DNA of 39,004 bases from positions 1-39,004 of the forward strand of contig NZ_JAOZVW010000094.1 in NCBI RefSeq assembly GCF_025869345.1, in the 5' to 3' direction. The notes below the pieces were generated by a model, which did no database searches, was not told the origin of the DNA, and was given only the letters and a program-made list of their open reading frames with translations. The stretch is from Sphingopyxis sp. (GTDB taxonomy: Bacteria; Pseudomonadota; Alphaproteobacteria; Sphingomonadales; Sphingomonadaceae). Shown here piece by piece: positions 15,710 through 23,900 of this stretch; the first letter of the stretch is position 1, and each line of letters begins with the position of its first letter. The position numbers and the translations under genes are program-made.

Positions 15710-18448
15710 CTAAAGCCCCGCGCCGCCGAGCTTATAGGTGAGTTGCAGGAACACGCTCCGCCCGATGCTGTCGAACCAGCTCGTGTTGTAATAGGGATAG
15801 CTCGACCAGGTCGGGTCCTTCACCGGCATCTTGTCGAACAGGTTGCGCACCGTCAGCGACCCGCGCAGATGATCGGTGAAGTCGTACTGCATCGTCGCGT
15901 TGAAGAGGTAGCTCGCCTTGATATAGGCGTCCTCGTCATAGTTGGGCAGCTTGCCGAGGCGGGTGCCCGACAGGGTGAGCTGGAACCCGCGATCCTCCCA
16001 GGTGATGCTGCCGTTCGACTTGTCGCGCGGCAGATAATAGCTGCTGTCGGCCGCCAGCTTGTTGATGAACGGATCGCCCGGATATTGCTGGAACGTATGC
16101 TTGAACACATGGCTGTGCGCGAGCGACAAAGTGAAGGTGCCGATCCCGGTCGGCACGCTGCCGCGGAAGGCGAGGTCGATGCCGCTCGTCTTCTCGCGCG
16201 CGATGTTGATCGGGTTGACGCGGATCGACGCAATCTGACCGTTTTGAACGGTATCGGGGAAGCGCGTGATGCGCTCGAAGGCGTCGATGCAGGTCGGCGA
16301 GTTCGGGTCGAGTTCCGTCGGCCCTCCGGGCGTGACCGGGCTCCAGCGCGCTTCGGCGCGCGCCAACGTGTCGAGGCTGAGGTCGTCGACCTGATTGTCG
16401 AGCGTGACGCGGAAATAATCGACTGACACATGCAGGTTGCGCGACGGGGAGAAGACCAGGCCTGCGGTCAGCGTGCGGCCGGTTTCGGGCTTCAGGTCGC
16501 GGTTGCCGGTGCGGTTCACGACCACGCCGATGTCGGCATAGTCGCACTCCTCGATGTCTTGCCCGGCGCACAGGCGATAATCGTTGACGCCGCCTTCGAC
16601 ATTGCCCGGCCCGGTGAACAGATAGTGCAGGTCGGGCGCGCGGAAGGCGGTGCCATAGGCGGCGCGCAGCAGCAGGCTGTTCGTTGGCCGCACCTCGATC
16701 CCGCCGTTATAGGTGAACTTACCGACATTGCGGCCCGCGAAGCCGAAGCGGTCGTAGCGGCCCGCGCCGTTCAGCGTCACGAATTCGAGCACCGGCACGC
16801 GGATTTCGCCGCCGATCGCCGCGTGGCTGCGCTTGCCGGCGCCATCGCTGTCCTTCCAGCTGAAATAATAGTCGGTAAGCGCGAGCGGGTCGGGGCGGAG
16901 GTTATAGCCCTGCTTGCCATATTCGGCGACCGCCGCGAAGCCGACCGGCCCGGCGGGAAGCTGGAACAGCTCGCCGTTGGTCAGCGTGGCCTGCAGGTTG
17001 TTCGTCCAGCTATAGGGGCGATAGACGGTGTCGGCGGAGATGCTTTCATATTCGGCCCGCGTCAGCGCGGTATAGAGCCGCGCGGTATCGGGATTGAAGA
17101 TCGGATAGCCGCTGTCCTCGTCGAACCCGTCCTGCTCGCCCAGGAACAGCGCCTTCGCCTTGCTGTTGATGATCTGCGGCCAGCGCACCGTCGACTGATA
17201 GCGGCTGTAGTTGAACGACAGTTCGTAATTCCAGGCATTGCCGAAATTGCCGCGGATGCCGGGCGTGATGCTGTAGGTCGTCTGCTTGCTGCGCTGCATC
17301 TCCAGCCCGCCGGTTTCCTCGGGCGTGAACTGGCGGCCCCAATCCTCGAGCTGGCCGGTGGTGCCGTTGAAGAAATAATTGTCGGAACTGCTCGACGACT
17401 GCTCGAACGACCAGCTCGTCACGTCGTACATCAACCGCACTTTGCTGATCCCGAGCTGGAAATCGGCGAACAGCTTGGCGTTGTCCGACAGCTCGTAGGA
17501 GAGGGTGCCGAAGCTGTTGAAGCCCTTGCGGCCCGAGATGATCGTGCCATAGCCGATGGAGGTCTTGCTGCCGCAATAGTCACCGTAGCGCGGCCGGTTC
17601 GCGAGGAAGATCGATCCGCCGTTGAGGCCGGAAAGCGCGTCGCACGCGCCGTCGGGCGGCGTGATATAATCGACATCCTCGTCGGCGCGGTAGAAGGTGC
17701 GCCGCGCGATCGCGGTCGAGGCGACCGGGCTGTCGTCGGTGCTGTCCTGGATCGCGCGATCATAGCCCCACAGCGGGCGCTGATCGAGATATTCGATGCC
17801 GCCGACGATGTTGAAGCGTCCCGACGACCAGCCGCCGGTCGCGGTGAAGCGGTGCGACATGCCCCCGCCATGCTCAGTGCGGCCGTGGCGATAGTCGAGC
17901 GTCAGCCCGTCGAGCTTTTCCTTCATCTTGAAGTTGACGACGCCCGCGATCGCGTCGGAGCCATAGATGGCCGATCCCGCGCCGCTCAATATCTCGACCT
18001 TGTCGATCAGGCTGACCGGGATGTTAGAGATGTCGGTGAAGTTGCTGCGGCCGATATAGGGCAGCGGGAAATCGGCGATGCGGCGGCCGTTGACCAGCAC
18101 CAGCGTGTGGTTGGGGCCGAGCCCGCGCAGGTCGACCTGCTGCGCGCCGGGGGTGAAGTCGGCGCTGCTGCCCGACTGCGGGCTTTGCGTTTCGCCGCTG
18201 TTCTGCGTCATCGCCGCGAGCAATTCGGGAACGCTGGTATAGCCGTTGGCGCGGATCGTGTCCGATGTGATCGTCGTGACCGGCGACGGGCCCTGATCCT
18301 TGATCGTCGGGATGCGCGATCCGGTGACGACGATCTCCTCGCCGCCCGTATCGGACGCCTCCTGCGCATAGGCCGGCGCCGCAAGCGCTGGCAGCGACGC
18401 GCCGATGCCGAGCAAGATGCGAAAAGTCTTTTTGCCGAAAACCGTCAT
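15710..18448 (-). CDS. TonB-dependent receptor
   Basis: A 912-residue outer-membrane active transporter. Residues 1-26 are a signal peptide (LLGIGASLPALAAPAYAQ). The plug domain begins EEIVVTGSRIPTIKDQGPSPVTTI, with DLRGLGPNHTLVLVNGRR, VEILSGAGSAIYGSDAIAGVVNF in its second half. The rest is a beta-barrel with LKPETGRTLTAGLVFSPS near residue 690. The C-terminus SVFLQLTYKLGGAGL lacks a final aromatic residue, which is slightly unusual. The ATG at 18448 (AGGGG upstream) is preferred to 18532, which would place a charged stretch before the signal peptide. It is divergent from the cyanophycinase/isoaspartyl peptidase gene, so a peptide related to that enzyme is the likely cargo. Confidence 0.92.
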   Translation of the reverse strand: MTVFGKKTFRILLGIGASLPALAAPAYAQEASDTGGEEIVVTGSRIPTIKDQGPSPVTTITSDTIRANGYTSVPELLAAMTQNSGETQSPQSGSSADFTPGAQQVDLRGLGPNHTLVLVNGRRIADFPLPYIGRSNFTDISNIPVSLIDKVEILSGAGSAIYGSDAIAGVVNFKMKEKLDGLTLDYRHGRTEHGGGMSHRFTATGGWSSGRFNIVGGIEYLDQRPLWGYDRAIQDSTDDSPVASTAIARRTFYRADEDVDYITPPDGACDALSGLNGGSIFLANRPRYGDYCGSKTSIGYGTIISGRKGFNSFGTLSYELSDNAKLFADFQLGISKVRLMYDVTSWSFEQSSSSSDNYFFNGTTGQLEDWGRQFTPEETGGLEMQRSKQTTYSITPGIRGNFGNAWNYELSFNYSRYQSTVRWPQIINSKAKALFLGEQDGFDEDSGYPIFNPDTARLYTALTRAEYESISADTVYRPYSWTNNLQATLTNGELFQLPAGPVGFAAVAEYGKQGYNLRPDPLALTDYYFSWKDSDGAGKRSHAAIGGEIRVPVLEFVTLNGAGRYDRFGFAGRNVGKFTYNGGIEVRPTNSLLLRAAYGTAFRAPDLHYLFTGPGNVEGGVNDYRLCAGQDIEECDYADIGVVVNRTGNRDLKPETGRTLTAGLVFSPSRNLHVSVDYFRVTLDNQVDDLSLDTLARAEARWSPVTPGGPTELDPNSPTCIDAFERITRFPDTVQNGQIASIRVNPINIAREKTSGIDLAFRGSVPTGIGTFTLSLAHSHVFKHTFQQYPGDPFINKLAADSSYYLPRDKSNGSITWEDRGFQLTLSGTRLGKLPNYDEDAYIKASYLFNATMQYDFTDHLRGSLTVRNLFDKMPVKDPTWSSYPYYNTSWFDSIGRSVFLQLTYKLGGAGL

Positions 18449-18533
18449 CCCATACACCCCTGGTTGCTCCGCCGCAGCGATTCCGCGGTCGGATATTTCA
18501 TCCCTTGGATCAGAAACCGTCGAAAATTTCAAC

Positions 18534-18561
18534 CAATATGACGCATATCGAAATCATATTG
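18534..18561. promoter_or_regulatory. Inverted repeat in divergent promoter region of the cyanophycinase locus
   Basis: CAATATGA (18534-18541) and TCATATTG (18554-18561) are perfect 8-base inverted arms separated by 12 bases. The site lies 56 bases upstream of the fusion gene ATG and 86 bases upstream of the TonB receptor ATG. It is a candidate operator for the Lrp/AsnC regulator encoded at 20566; that link is inferred from position. Confidence 0.55.
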
Positions 18562-18616
18562 TCTAATGGTGCGATCATTATGTAACATCGCCCTATCACC
18601 GGAGGCGAGGAAAGGG

Positions 18617-20566
18617 ATGAGAATGCCGCGCAGGATCGGGCTCAACTGGCTTTTGACTTTACTGGCGCTGCTTGCGGCGCTGCCGCTCGTCCCCGCCGCC
18701 GCGAAGGAGGCGAAAGTGCAGCCGGTCGAACATTATGTCTTCGGCAAGCTCGGCACCCCGACGCCGGGGCCGGTGTCGGGCGGCCTGCTGCTGATGGGCG
18801 GCGGCGACCGCAATATCGACGCGATGAAATGGTTCTTCGCCAAGGCCGGGAACGGCCATATCGTCGTGATCAGCGCCTCTTATGGCAAGGAGATGGGGCA
18901 GGAGTTTTTCCATGATGTCGGCGGCATCCAGTCGGCCGAAATCTTTGTCTTCCACGACCGCTCGCAATCGACCGATCCGAAAATCCTCGACCGGCTGCGC
19001 AAGGCCGACGGCATCTTCATCGCGGGCGGCGACCAAGCACGCTACGTCCGCTTCTGGCGCGGCACGCCGGTGAACGAAATTCTCGACGCGCATGTCGCGG
19101 CGGGCAAGCCGCTCGCGGGCACCAGCGCCGGGCTCGCGATGCAGGGCGAAAAGCTCTATGGCGCGATGGACGGCGGCAGCATTACCAGCGCCGAAGCGCT
19201 CGCCGACCCGTTCGGACCCGCGAACACGATCGAGGGCGACTTTCTGCACCTCGCGCTGCTCAAGGGGATCGTCACCGACACCCATTTCAAGGAGCGCGAC
19301 CGCCTCGGCCGCCTCTTCGCTTTCCTCGCCAAGGCCGAGGCCGATCGCCCGGCCGATGCGCCCGCGATGATCGGGCTCGGGGTCGACGAAAGCGCGGCGC
19401 TCGCGGTCGAACCCGACGGGACCGGGCGCATCTATGCCACCGCGCCCGACGGCTATGCCTGGGTGGTCGACGGCGCCGGACTGCGCGGCGTGACCGGGCG
19501 CGGCCCGCTCGACGCGCCGCGGATCAAGGTCACCGGCGTCGGGCCGGACTCGCTCGTCCATCTGCCCTCGGGGCAGGTCGATCGTCCCGTCTTCATCCGC
19601 AATTACGCCGCGCGCGCGGGCGCGATCGCCGAAGTGCCGCGCTGGTCGCTCGCGATCCACGGCGGCGCCGGGGTGATCGAGCGCGGATCGCTGAGTCCGG
19701 AGAAGGAGAAAGCCTATCGTGCCGGGCTCGACGAGGCGTTGCGGGCGGGCGCCGCCGTGCTCGACAAAGGCGGCCCCGCGCTCGATGCGGTTGCCGCCGC
19801 GGTGCGGGTGCTCGAGGACAACCCGCTGTTCAACGCCGGGCGCGGCGCGGTGTTCACCGCCGACGGCCGCAACGAGCTCGACTCCGCGATCATGGACGGC
19901 AAGACGCAAAAGGCGGGCGCGGTCGCGGGCGTCACGCGCACGCGGCATCCCGTCGACCTTGCGCGCGCGGTGATGGACAAGAGTCCGCATGTGATGCTCG
20001 CGGGCGCGGGCGCCGACAAATTTTCGGTCGAGCAGGGACTCGAACAGGTCGAGCCCGGCTGGTTCCGTACCGAGGAGCGCTGGCAGCAACTGCTCGCCTG
20101 GCGCAAACGCCAGCAGGCGGCGGTCGATCCGACCCATTTGTTCGGCACCGTCGGGGCGGTCGCGCTCGACGCCGACGGCAATCTCGCCGCCGCGACCTCG
20201 ACCGGCGGCATGACCGGCAAGCGCTGGGGCCGCATCGGCGATTCGCCGATCATCGGCGCGGGCACCTATGCCAAGAACGGCCAATGCGCGGTGTCGGCGA
20301 CGGGGTCGGGTGAATATTTCATCCGCGAAAGCGCCGCGCGGCAGGTCTGCGACCGCGTCGCGTGGAAGAGCGAAAGCCTGAAGGACGCGGCCGAGGGCAC
20401 GATTATGGCGGTCGGCGCGATCGGCGGCGACGGCGGGCTGATCGCGATGGGTCCCGACGGACACCCCGCCTTTGCCATCAACGACCTCGGCATGTATCGT
20501 GGGCGGATGAGCGCCGGGGGGTCTCCTGAAACAGCGGTCTTTGCCGACGAGAAGCTGGCCGATTGA
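18617..20566 (+). CDS. Secreted cyanophycinase / isoaspartyl peptidase fusion
   Basis: A 649-residue protein with a signal peptide at residues 1-29 and two enzyme domains. The first (about 45-335) is cyanophycinase-like, peptidase family S51: GGGDRN, FIAGGDQARYVRFW (GGDQ 137-140), nucleophile Ser170 in GTSAGLAMQG, and DTHFKERDRLGRLF with the active His. It should cut cyanophycin to beta-Asp-Arg dipeptides. The second (about 342-640) is an Ntn-hydrolase isoaspartyl peptidase/L-asparaginase: LAIHGGAG, LFNAGRGAVF, autocleavage site Gly510-Thr511 in FGTVGAVALD, STGGMTGKRWGRIGDSP and GTYA, which splits beta-Asp-Arg into aspartate and arginine. Having both steps in one exported polypeptide is unusual. 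The ATG at 18617 is chosen by GGAGGCGAGG upstream; 18623 is an alternative. It is coupled to the regulator at 20566. Confidence 0.9.
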   Translation: MRMPRRIGLNWLLTLLALLAALPLVPAAAKEAKVQPVEHYVFGKLGTPTPGPVSGGLLLMGGGDRNIDAMKWFFAKAGNGHIVVISASYGKEMGQEFFHDVGGIQSAEIFVFHDRSQSTDPKILDRLRKADGIFIAGGDQARYVRFWRGTPVNEILDAHVAAGKPLAGTSAGLAMQGEKLYGAMDGGSITSAEALADPFGPANTIEGDFLHLALLKGIVTDTHFKERDRLGRLFAFLAKAEADRPADAPAMIGLGVDESAALAVEPDGTGRIYATAPDGYAWVVDGAGLRGVTGRGPLDAPRIKVTGVGPDSLVHLPSGQVDRPVFIRNYAARAGAIAEVPRWSLAIHGGAGVIERGSLSPEKEKAYRAGLDEALRAGAAVLDKGGPALDAVAAAVRVLEDNPLFNAGRGAVFTADGRNELDSAIMDGKTQKAGAVAGVTRTRHPVDLARAVMDKSPHVMLAGAGADKFSVEQGLEQVEPGWFRTEERWQQLLAWRKRQQAAVDPTHLFGTVGAVALDADGNLAAATSTGGMTGKRWGRIGDSPIIGAGTYAKNGQCAVSATGSGEYFIRESAARQVCDRVAWKSESLKDAAEGTIMAVGAIGGDGGLIAMGPDGHPAFAINDLGMYRGRMSAGGSPETAVFADEKLAD

Positions 20567-21012
20567 TGGCGAGCGGCAGCGTCAGCCTCGACGAGATCGA
20601 CGAGCGGCTGCTTACCCTGCTGCGCGACGATGCCCGCCAGACGATCGCGCAGCTCGCCAAGGAACTCGGCACTTCGCGCGGGCAGATATATTCGCGCCTC
20701 GCGCGGCTGGAGGAGGACAAGGTCGTCGCGGGCTACACCGTCCGCCTCGGCCACGCCTTCGCCGCCAGCCGCGTCCGCGCGCACATGATGATCAAGACGC
20801 TGCCGCGCTATCACCGCGAGGTCGAACAGGCGCTCGCCGCGCTGCCGCAGGTGCAGGCGATCCACGCGATCAGCGGCGAATATGACATCATCGCGATGCT
20901 CGAGGCCGAGGACGGGGGCCAGCTCAACGAGCTGATCGACGACGTCGGGCTCCTCGACGGGGTCGAGCGGACCACGACCTCGGTCATATTGGCGACGAAG
21001 ATCGAGCGATAA
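20566..21012 (+). CDS. Lrp/AsnC family transcriptional regulator
   Basis: A 148-residue AsnC/Lrp protein. The N-terminal helix-turn-helix is LDEIDERLLTLLRDDARQTIAQLAKELGTSRGQIYSRLARLEEDKVVAGYTV (about 8-60). The C-terminal RAM domain follows (MMIKTLPRYHREVEQAL...VQAIHAISGEYDIIAMLEAED...LDGVERTTTSVILA). Its ATG shares a base with the stop of the fusion gene (TGATG at 20564-20568). It probably senses an amino acid released by the fusion enzyme, such as aspartate, asparagine or arginine, and controls the divergent receptor/enzyme pair. The ligand is inferred. Confidence 0.92.
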   Translation: MASGSVSLDEIDERLLTLLRDDARQTIAQLAKELGTSRGQIYSRLARLEEDKVVAGYTVRLGHAFAASRVRAHMMIKTLPRYHREVEQALAALPQVQAIHAISGEYDIIAMLEAEDGGQLNELIDDVGLLDGVERTTTSVILATKIER

Positions 21013-21033
21013 TCTGGAATAGATGTTGGTTTC

Positions 21034-21057
21034 AGCCGGGCTCTTCGTGGCCCGGTT
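21034..21057. terminator. Possible hairpin terminator after the asnC-type gene
   Basis: CCGGGC (21036-21041) and GCCCGG (21050-21055) form a GC stem with an eight-base loop, extended by weaker pairs. It lies 22 bases after the regulator stop. There is no clear T-run, so intrinsic termination is uncertain. Nothing further is seen in the stretch from here to the inverted repeat at 21234. Confidence 0.4.
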
Positions 21058-21233
21058 GCCGCGCCTTGTCGCACGCTTCCAGGGGATGCCCGACCAGTTG
21101 TGCCTCGCGCCCAGCCATCGGCCCCGACCCTCCATCGACGCAGCTCAGCGCGGATACTCGCATGGCCCGCGCGCGGCCTCCCGCTTCGCTTTGAGCACCC
21201 CGGTGAATTGCCCCTTGCGCAGGCCACACAATC

Positions 21234-21251
21234 ATGTTAGAAAAATTACAT
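21234..21251. promoter_or_regulatory. Island operator copy 1, upstream of D-aminoacylase operon
   Basis: ATGTTA-GAAAAA-TTACAT is an inverted repeat with one mismatch, followed by an AT-rich stretch that contrasts with the GC-rich surroundings. It matches the perfect repeat ATGTAA-N6-TTACAT at 35709 in both sequence and spacing. It lies 43 bases upstream of the ATG at 21294. Inferred role: common operator of the D-amino-acid island. Confidence 0.65.
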
Positions 21252-21293
21252 AAGAAAATACAAGTTCAATTATTATCATATAGGGAGAGGTCG

Positions 21294-22814
21294 ATGTGGA
21301 CGAAAGCGGTCTTGTGCGCCTTGCCCTTGATCCTGGTTGCGGGCCCCGCTTCGGCGCGTGAGCGCCCAGGCACGCTCATCGCCGATGTCTCGATCGTCGA
21401 TGGGACGGGCGCGCCGGCGCGCTCTGGCGCCGTCCGCATCGTCGACGGGCGGATCGATTGCGTCGGCCCTTGTCATGCCGCACCCGGCGACGCGCGTGTC
21501 GATGGGCATGGCGCGACGCTGGCGCCCGGCTTCATCGATACGCACAGCCATCATGACGAGGGCCTGGCCGAGGCGCGGCAGGCGTCCCCGCTGGTGCGGG
21601 AGGGCGTCACGACGATCGTCGTCGGGCAGGACGGCTTCAGCGCGCTGCCGGTCACGCGATTGTTCGACGCGTTCGGCGCCAGCCCGGCGGCGGTCAATAT
21701 CGCATCCTATGTCGGCCATGGCAGCGTTCGTGAGGCGGTGATGGGCGCCGACGCCAAGCGCGCCGCCCGCCCCGACGAGATCGAGCGGATGAAGGCGCTC
21801 GTCGCCCGCGCGATGGACGATGGCGCGATCGGCCTGTCGACAGGCCTGGAATATGAACCCGCAATCTATTCGACCCATGCGGAGGTGCTGGCGCTGGCGC
21901 AGGTCGCGGCGGATCATCACGGGCGGTATATCAGCCACATGCGCAGCGAAGATGTCGGCATCGACGCCGCGATCGACGAACTGCTGACCATCGGCCGGGT
22001 GACCGGGATGCCGGTTCAGATTTCCCATTTGAAGATCGCAACGGTCGACCGGTGGGGCGATGCGCCCGCGTTGCTCCGGCGCCTCGACGCGGCGCGCGCC
22101 GAGGGTATCGACGTGACCGCCGACGTCTACCCCTATGACCGCTGGCAATCGAGCCTCGACGTGCTGCTGCCGGCGCGCGACTTCACCGATCTGAAGGCGG
22201 CGCAGTTCGCACTCGATCATCTGGCGAAGCCCGCGGACCTCATGCTCTCGGGCTTTCCGCCCGATCCGTCGCTCGTCGGCAAGACGGTCGCCGATGTCGC
22301 CCGGATGCGCGGCGTCGCCCCGGCGGAGGCGTTTCTGGCGCTCAACCGCGAGGCGGCCGCCAAGGGTGAGGGCAGCAGCGTGATCGCCCGTTCGATGTCG
22401 GAGGATGACGTCGCCGCGCTGATCGGTTGGGAGCACAGCAATATCTGCTCGGACGGACAGCTTACCGATCTCCATCCCCGGGGCGCCGGTGCGTTTCCGC
22501 GCATCTATTCCTGGCTGGTGCGCGGCCGCAAGACGCTGACCCTGGAGCAGGCCGTCCACAAGATGACGGGTCTGGCCGCAAGCCATATGGGGTTCGCCGA
22601 TCGCGGACGCATCGCACCCGGAATGGCCGCCGATCTCGTCCTGTTCGACCCGGCGACGATCGCCGACGGGGCGAGTTTCGCCGATCCGTCGGCACCGCCC
22701 GTCGGCATCCATGCGGTCTGGGTCAATGGGATCGCGGTGCTTCGCAACGGGGCGCCGACGGGGGCTTTGCCCGGCCAGGTCCTTCGCCGCCAGACCCCAT
22801 CCATCACTAACTGA
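21294..22814 (+). CDS. D-aminoacylase / N-acyl-D-amino-acid deacylase family amidohydrolase, exported
   Basis: A 506-residue amidohydrolase of the D-aminoacylase family, which removes the acyl group from N-acyl-D-amino acids. Residues 1-22 form a signal peptide ending in PASARE, so it acts in the periplasm. FIDTHSHHDEGL carries the metal-binding H84 and H86; STGLEYEP, ISHMRSED, QISHLKI and the late NICSDGQL and HPRGAGAFPRI blocks follow the family order. In characterised D-aminoacylases the segment after GVTT is GNCGxS, with a metal-binding Cys; here it is GQDGFS (111-116), with Asp113 in the place of Cys. Activity and metal use may differ. GGGAGAGG before the ATG at 21294 sets the start; an upstream in-frame ATG at 21234 lies in the operator. 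First gene of a four-gene operon. Confidence 0.88.
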   Translation: MWTKAVLCALPLILVAGPASARERPGTLIADVSIVDGTGAPARSGAVRIVDGRIDCVGPCHAAPGDARVDGHGATLAPGFIDTHSHHDEGLAEARQASPLVREGVTTIVVGQDGFSALPVTRLFDAFGASPAAVNIASYVGHGSVREAVMGADAKRAARPDEIERMKALVARAMDDGAIGLSTGLEYEPAIYSTHAEVLALAQVAADHHGRYISHMRSEDVGIDAAIDELLTIGRVTGMPVQISHLKIATVDRWGDAPALLRRLDAARAEGIDVTADVYPYDRWQSSLDVLLPARDFTDLKAAQFALDHLAKPADLMLSGFPPDPSLVGKTVADVARMRGVAPAEAFLALNREAAAKGEGSSVIARSMSEDDVAALIGWEHSNICSDGQLTDLHPRGAGAFPRIYSWLVRGRKTLTLEQAVHKMTGLAASHMGFADRGRIAPGMAADLVLFDPATIADGASFADPSAPPVGIHAVWVNGIAVLRNGAPTGALPGQVLRRQTPSITN

Positions 22815-22825
22815 CAGAGGGCCGA

Positions 22826-23836
22826 ATGATCCCACCCCTTCTCCTTTTCCTTGGCGACGCGCCCGATATCGGCTGGGCGAAGACCGCATCGGGGCTGGCG
22901 CAATGGCGGCCGGAAGACTGCGCGGGGCAGGTCCGGCTCGACGGATGCGGCGTCGATCTGGGGCTTCCCGATATGGACATCGCCGCCGCCAGGGCCGCGG
23001 GCGTGCGCACGATGGTGGTCGGGATCGCCAATGACGGCGGTTTCATCGCCGACGCCTGGGTGCCGCATCTGGTCGCGGCGCTCCGCGCCGGGCTGGATCT
23101 TGCCGCGGGGCTGCACGAGAGGCTGGCCGATCATCCCGCGATCGCGGCGGCGGCGCGCGAGACGGGGCGATCGCTGCATGATCTGCGCCGCCCGGACCGC
23201 GTCTTTCGCCCCGGGACCGGGAAAAAGCGCACCGGCAAGCGGCTGCTCACCGTCGGCACCGATTGCGCGGTGGGCAAGAAATACACGGCGCTCAGCCTCG
23301 AGCGCGAGATGACGCGCCGCGGCATGGCCGCGACCTTCTGCCCGACCGGCCAGACCGGCATCATGATCACCGGCCGCGGCATCGCCATCGATTCGGTGGT
23401 CGCGGACTTTATTTCGGGCGCGGCCGAATGGCTGTCGCCGGCGGCAGAGCCGGACCATTGGCACATTATCGAAGGACAGGGCGCGCTGCTGCACCCCGCC
23501 TATGCCGGCGTGACGCTGGGGCTGGTCCACGGCAGTCAGCCCGATGCCCTGGTGATCTGTCACGAAGCCGGTCGCGCGGAATTGCAAGGCTATGAAGGCG
23601 ACTTTGCCTGCCCGTCGCTGCGCGAGGCGCTCGATGTCCATCTGGCGGCCGCCCGCCTCACCAACCCGGCGGTGCGGGGCGCGGGTGTCGGCCTGAACAC
23701 GTCGCTGCTGGACGAGGCCGCGGCGCGCGATGCCCTGAAACGCGCCGAGGACGAGACGGGTCTGCCTGCCTGCGATCCCCTTCGCTGGGGGGCAAGCGCG
23801 ATCGTCGATCAACTGGCGGGGGACCATTGGGGATGA
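22826..23836 (+). CDS. dgcN: DgcN-type N-acyltransferase (DUF1611)
   Basis: A 336-residue DUF1611 protein. The C-terminal domain has a P-loop-like motif LLTVGTDCAVGKKYTALSLE (about 141-160), then TGQTGIM, HIIEGQGALLHPAYAGVTLGLVHGSQPDA, and ALNP-like GVGLNTSLL. The N-terminal part includes LRAAGVR-type IAAARAAGVRTMVVGIAN. This is the DgcN family, described as N-acetylating D-glutamate as the first step of D-glutamate catabolism. The family name rests on that work; the substrate here is not known, and the neighbours suggest a basic D-amino acid may be used instead. AGAGGG before the ATG fixes the start. It follows the D-aminoacylase gene by 11 bases, and its usual partner dgcA is 12 kb away at 35791. 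Confidence 0.85.
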   Translation: MIPPLLLFLGDAPDIGWAKTASGLAQWRPEDCAGQVRLDGCGVDLGLPDMDIAAARAAGVRTMVVGIANDGGFIADAWVPHLVAALRAGLDLAAGLHERLADHPAIAAAARETGRSLHDLRRPDRVFRPGTGKKRTGKRLLTVGTDCAVGKKYTALSLEREMTRRGMAATFCPTGQTGIMITGRGIAIDSVVADFISGAAEWLSPAAEPDHWHIIEGQGALLHPAYAGVTLGLVHGSQPDALVICHEAGRAELQGYEGDFACPSLREALDVHLAAARLTNPAVRGAGVGLNTSLLDEAAARDALKRAEDETGLPACDPLRWGASAIVDQLAGDHWG

Positions 23837-23900
23837 TTTGACCGTGGCCCCCAAGCGAGGGAGCGGCGGCAGAGGAAACAAGAAAATATCGGGAGGGTTT

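Noticed and set aside
21056-21233. Possible small gene in the gap between the AsnC-type gene and the D-aminoacylase operon
   Set aside because: Short frames there are not supported by a ribosome binding site or recognisable motif.
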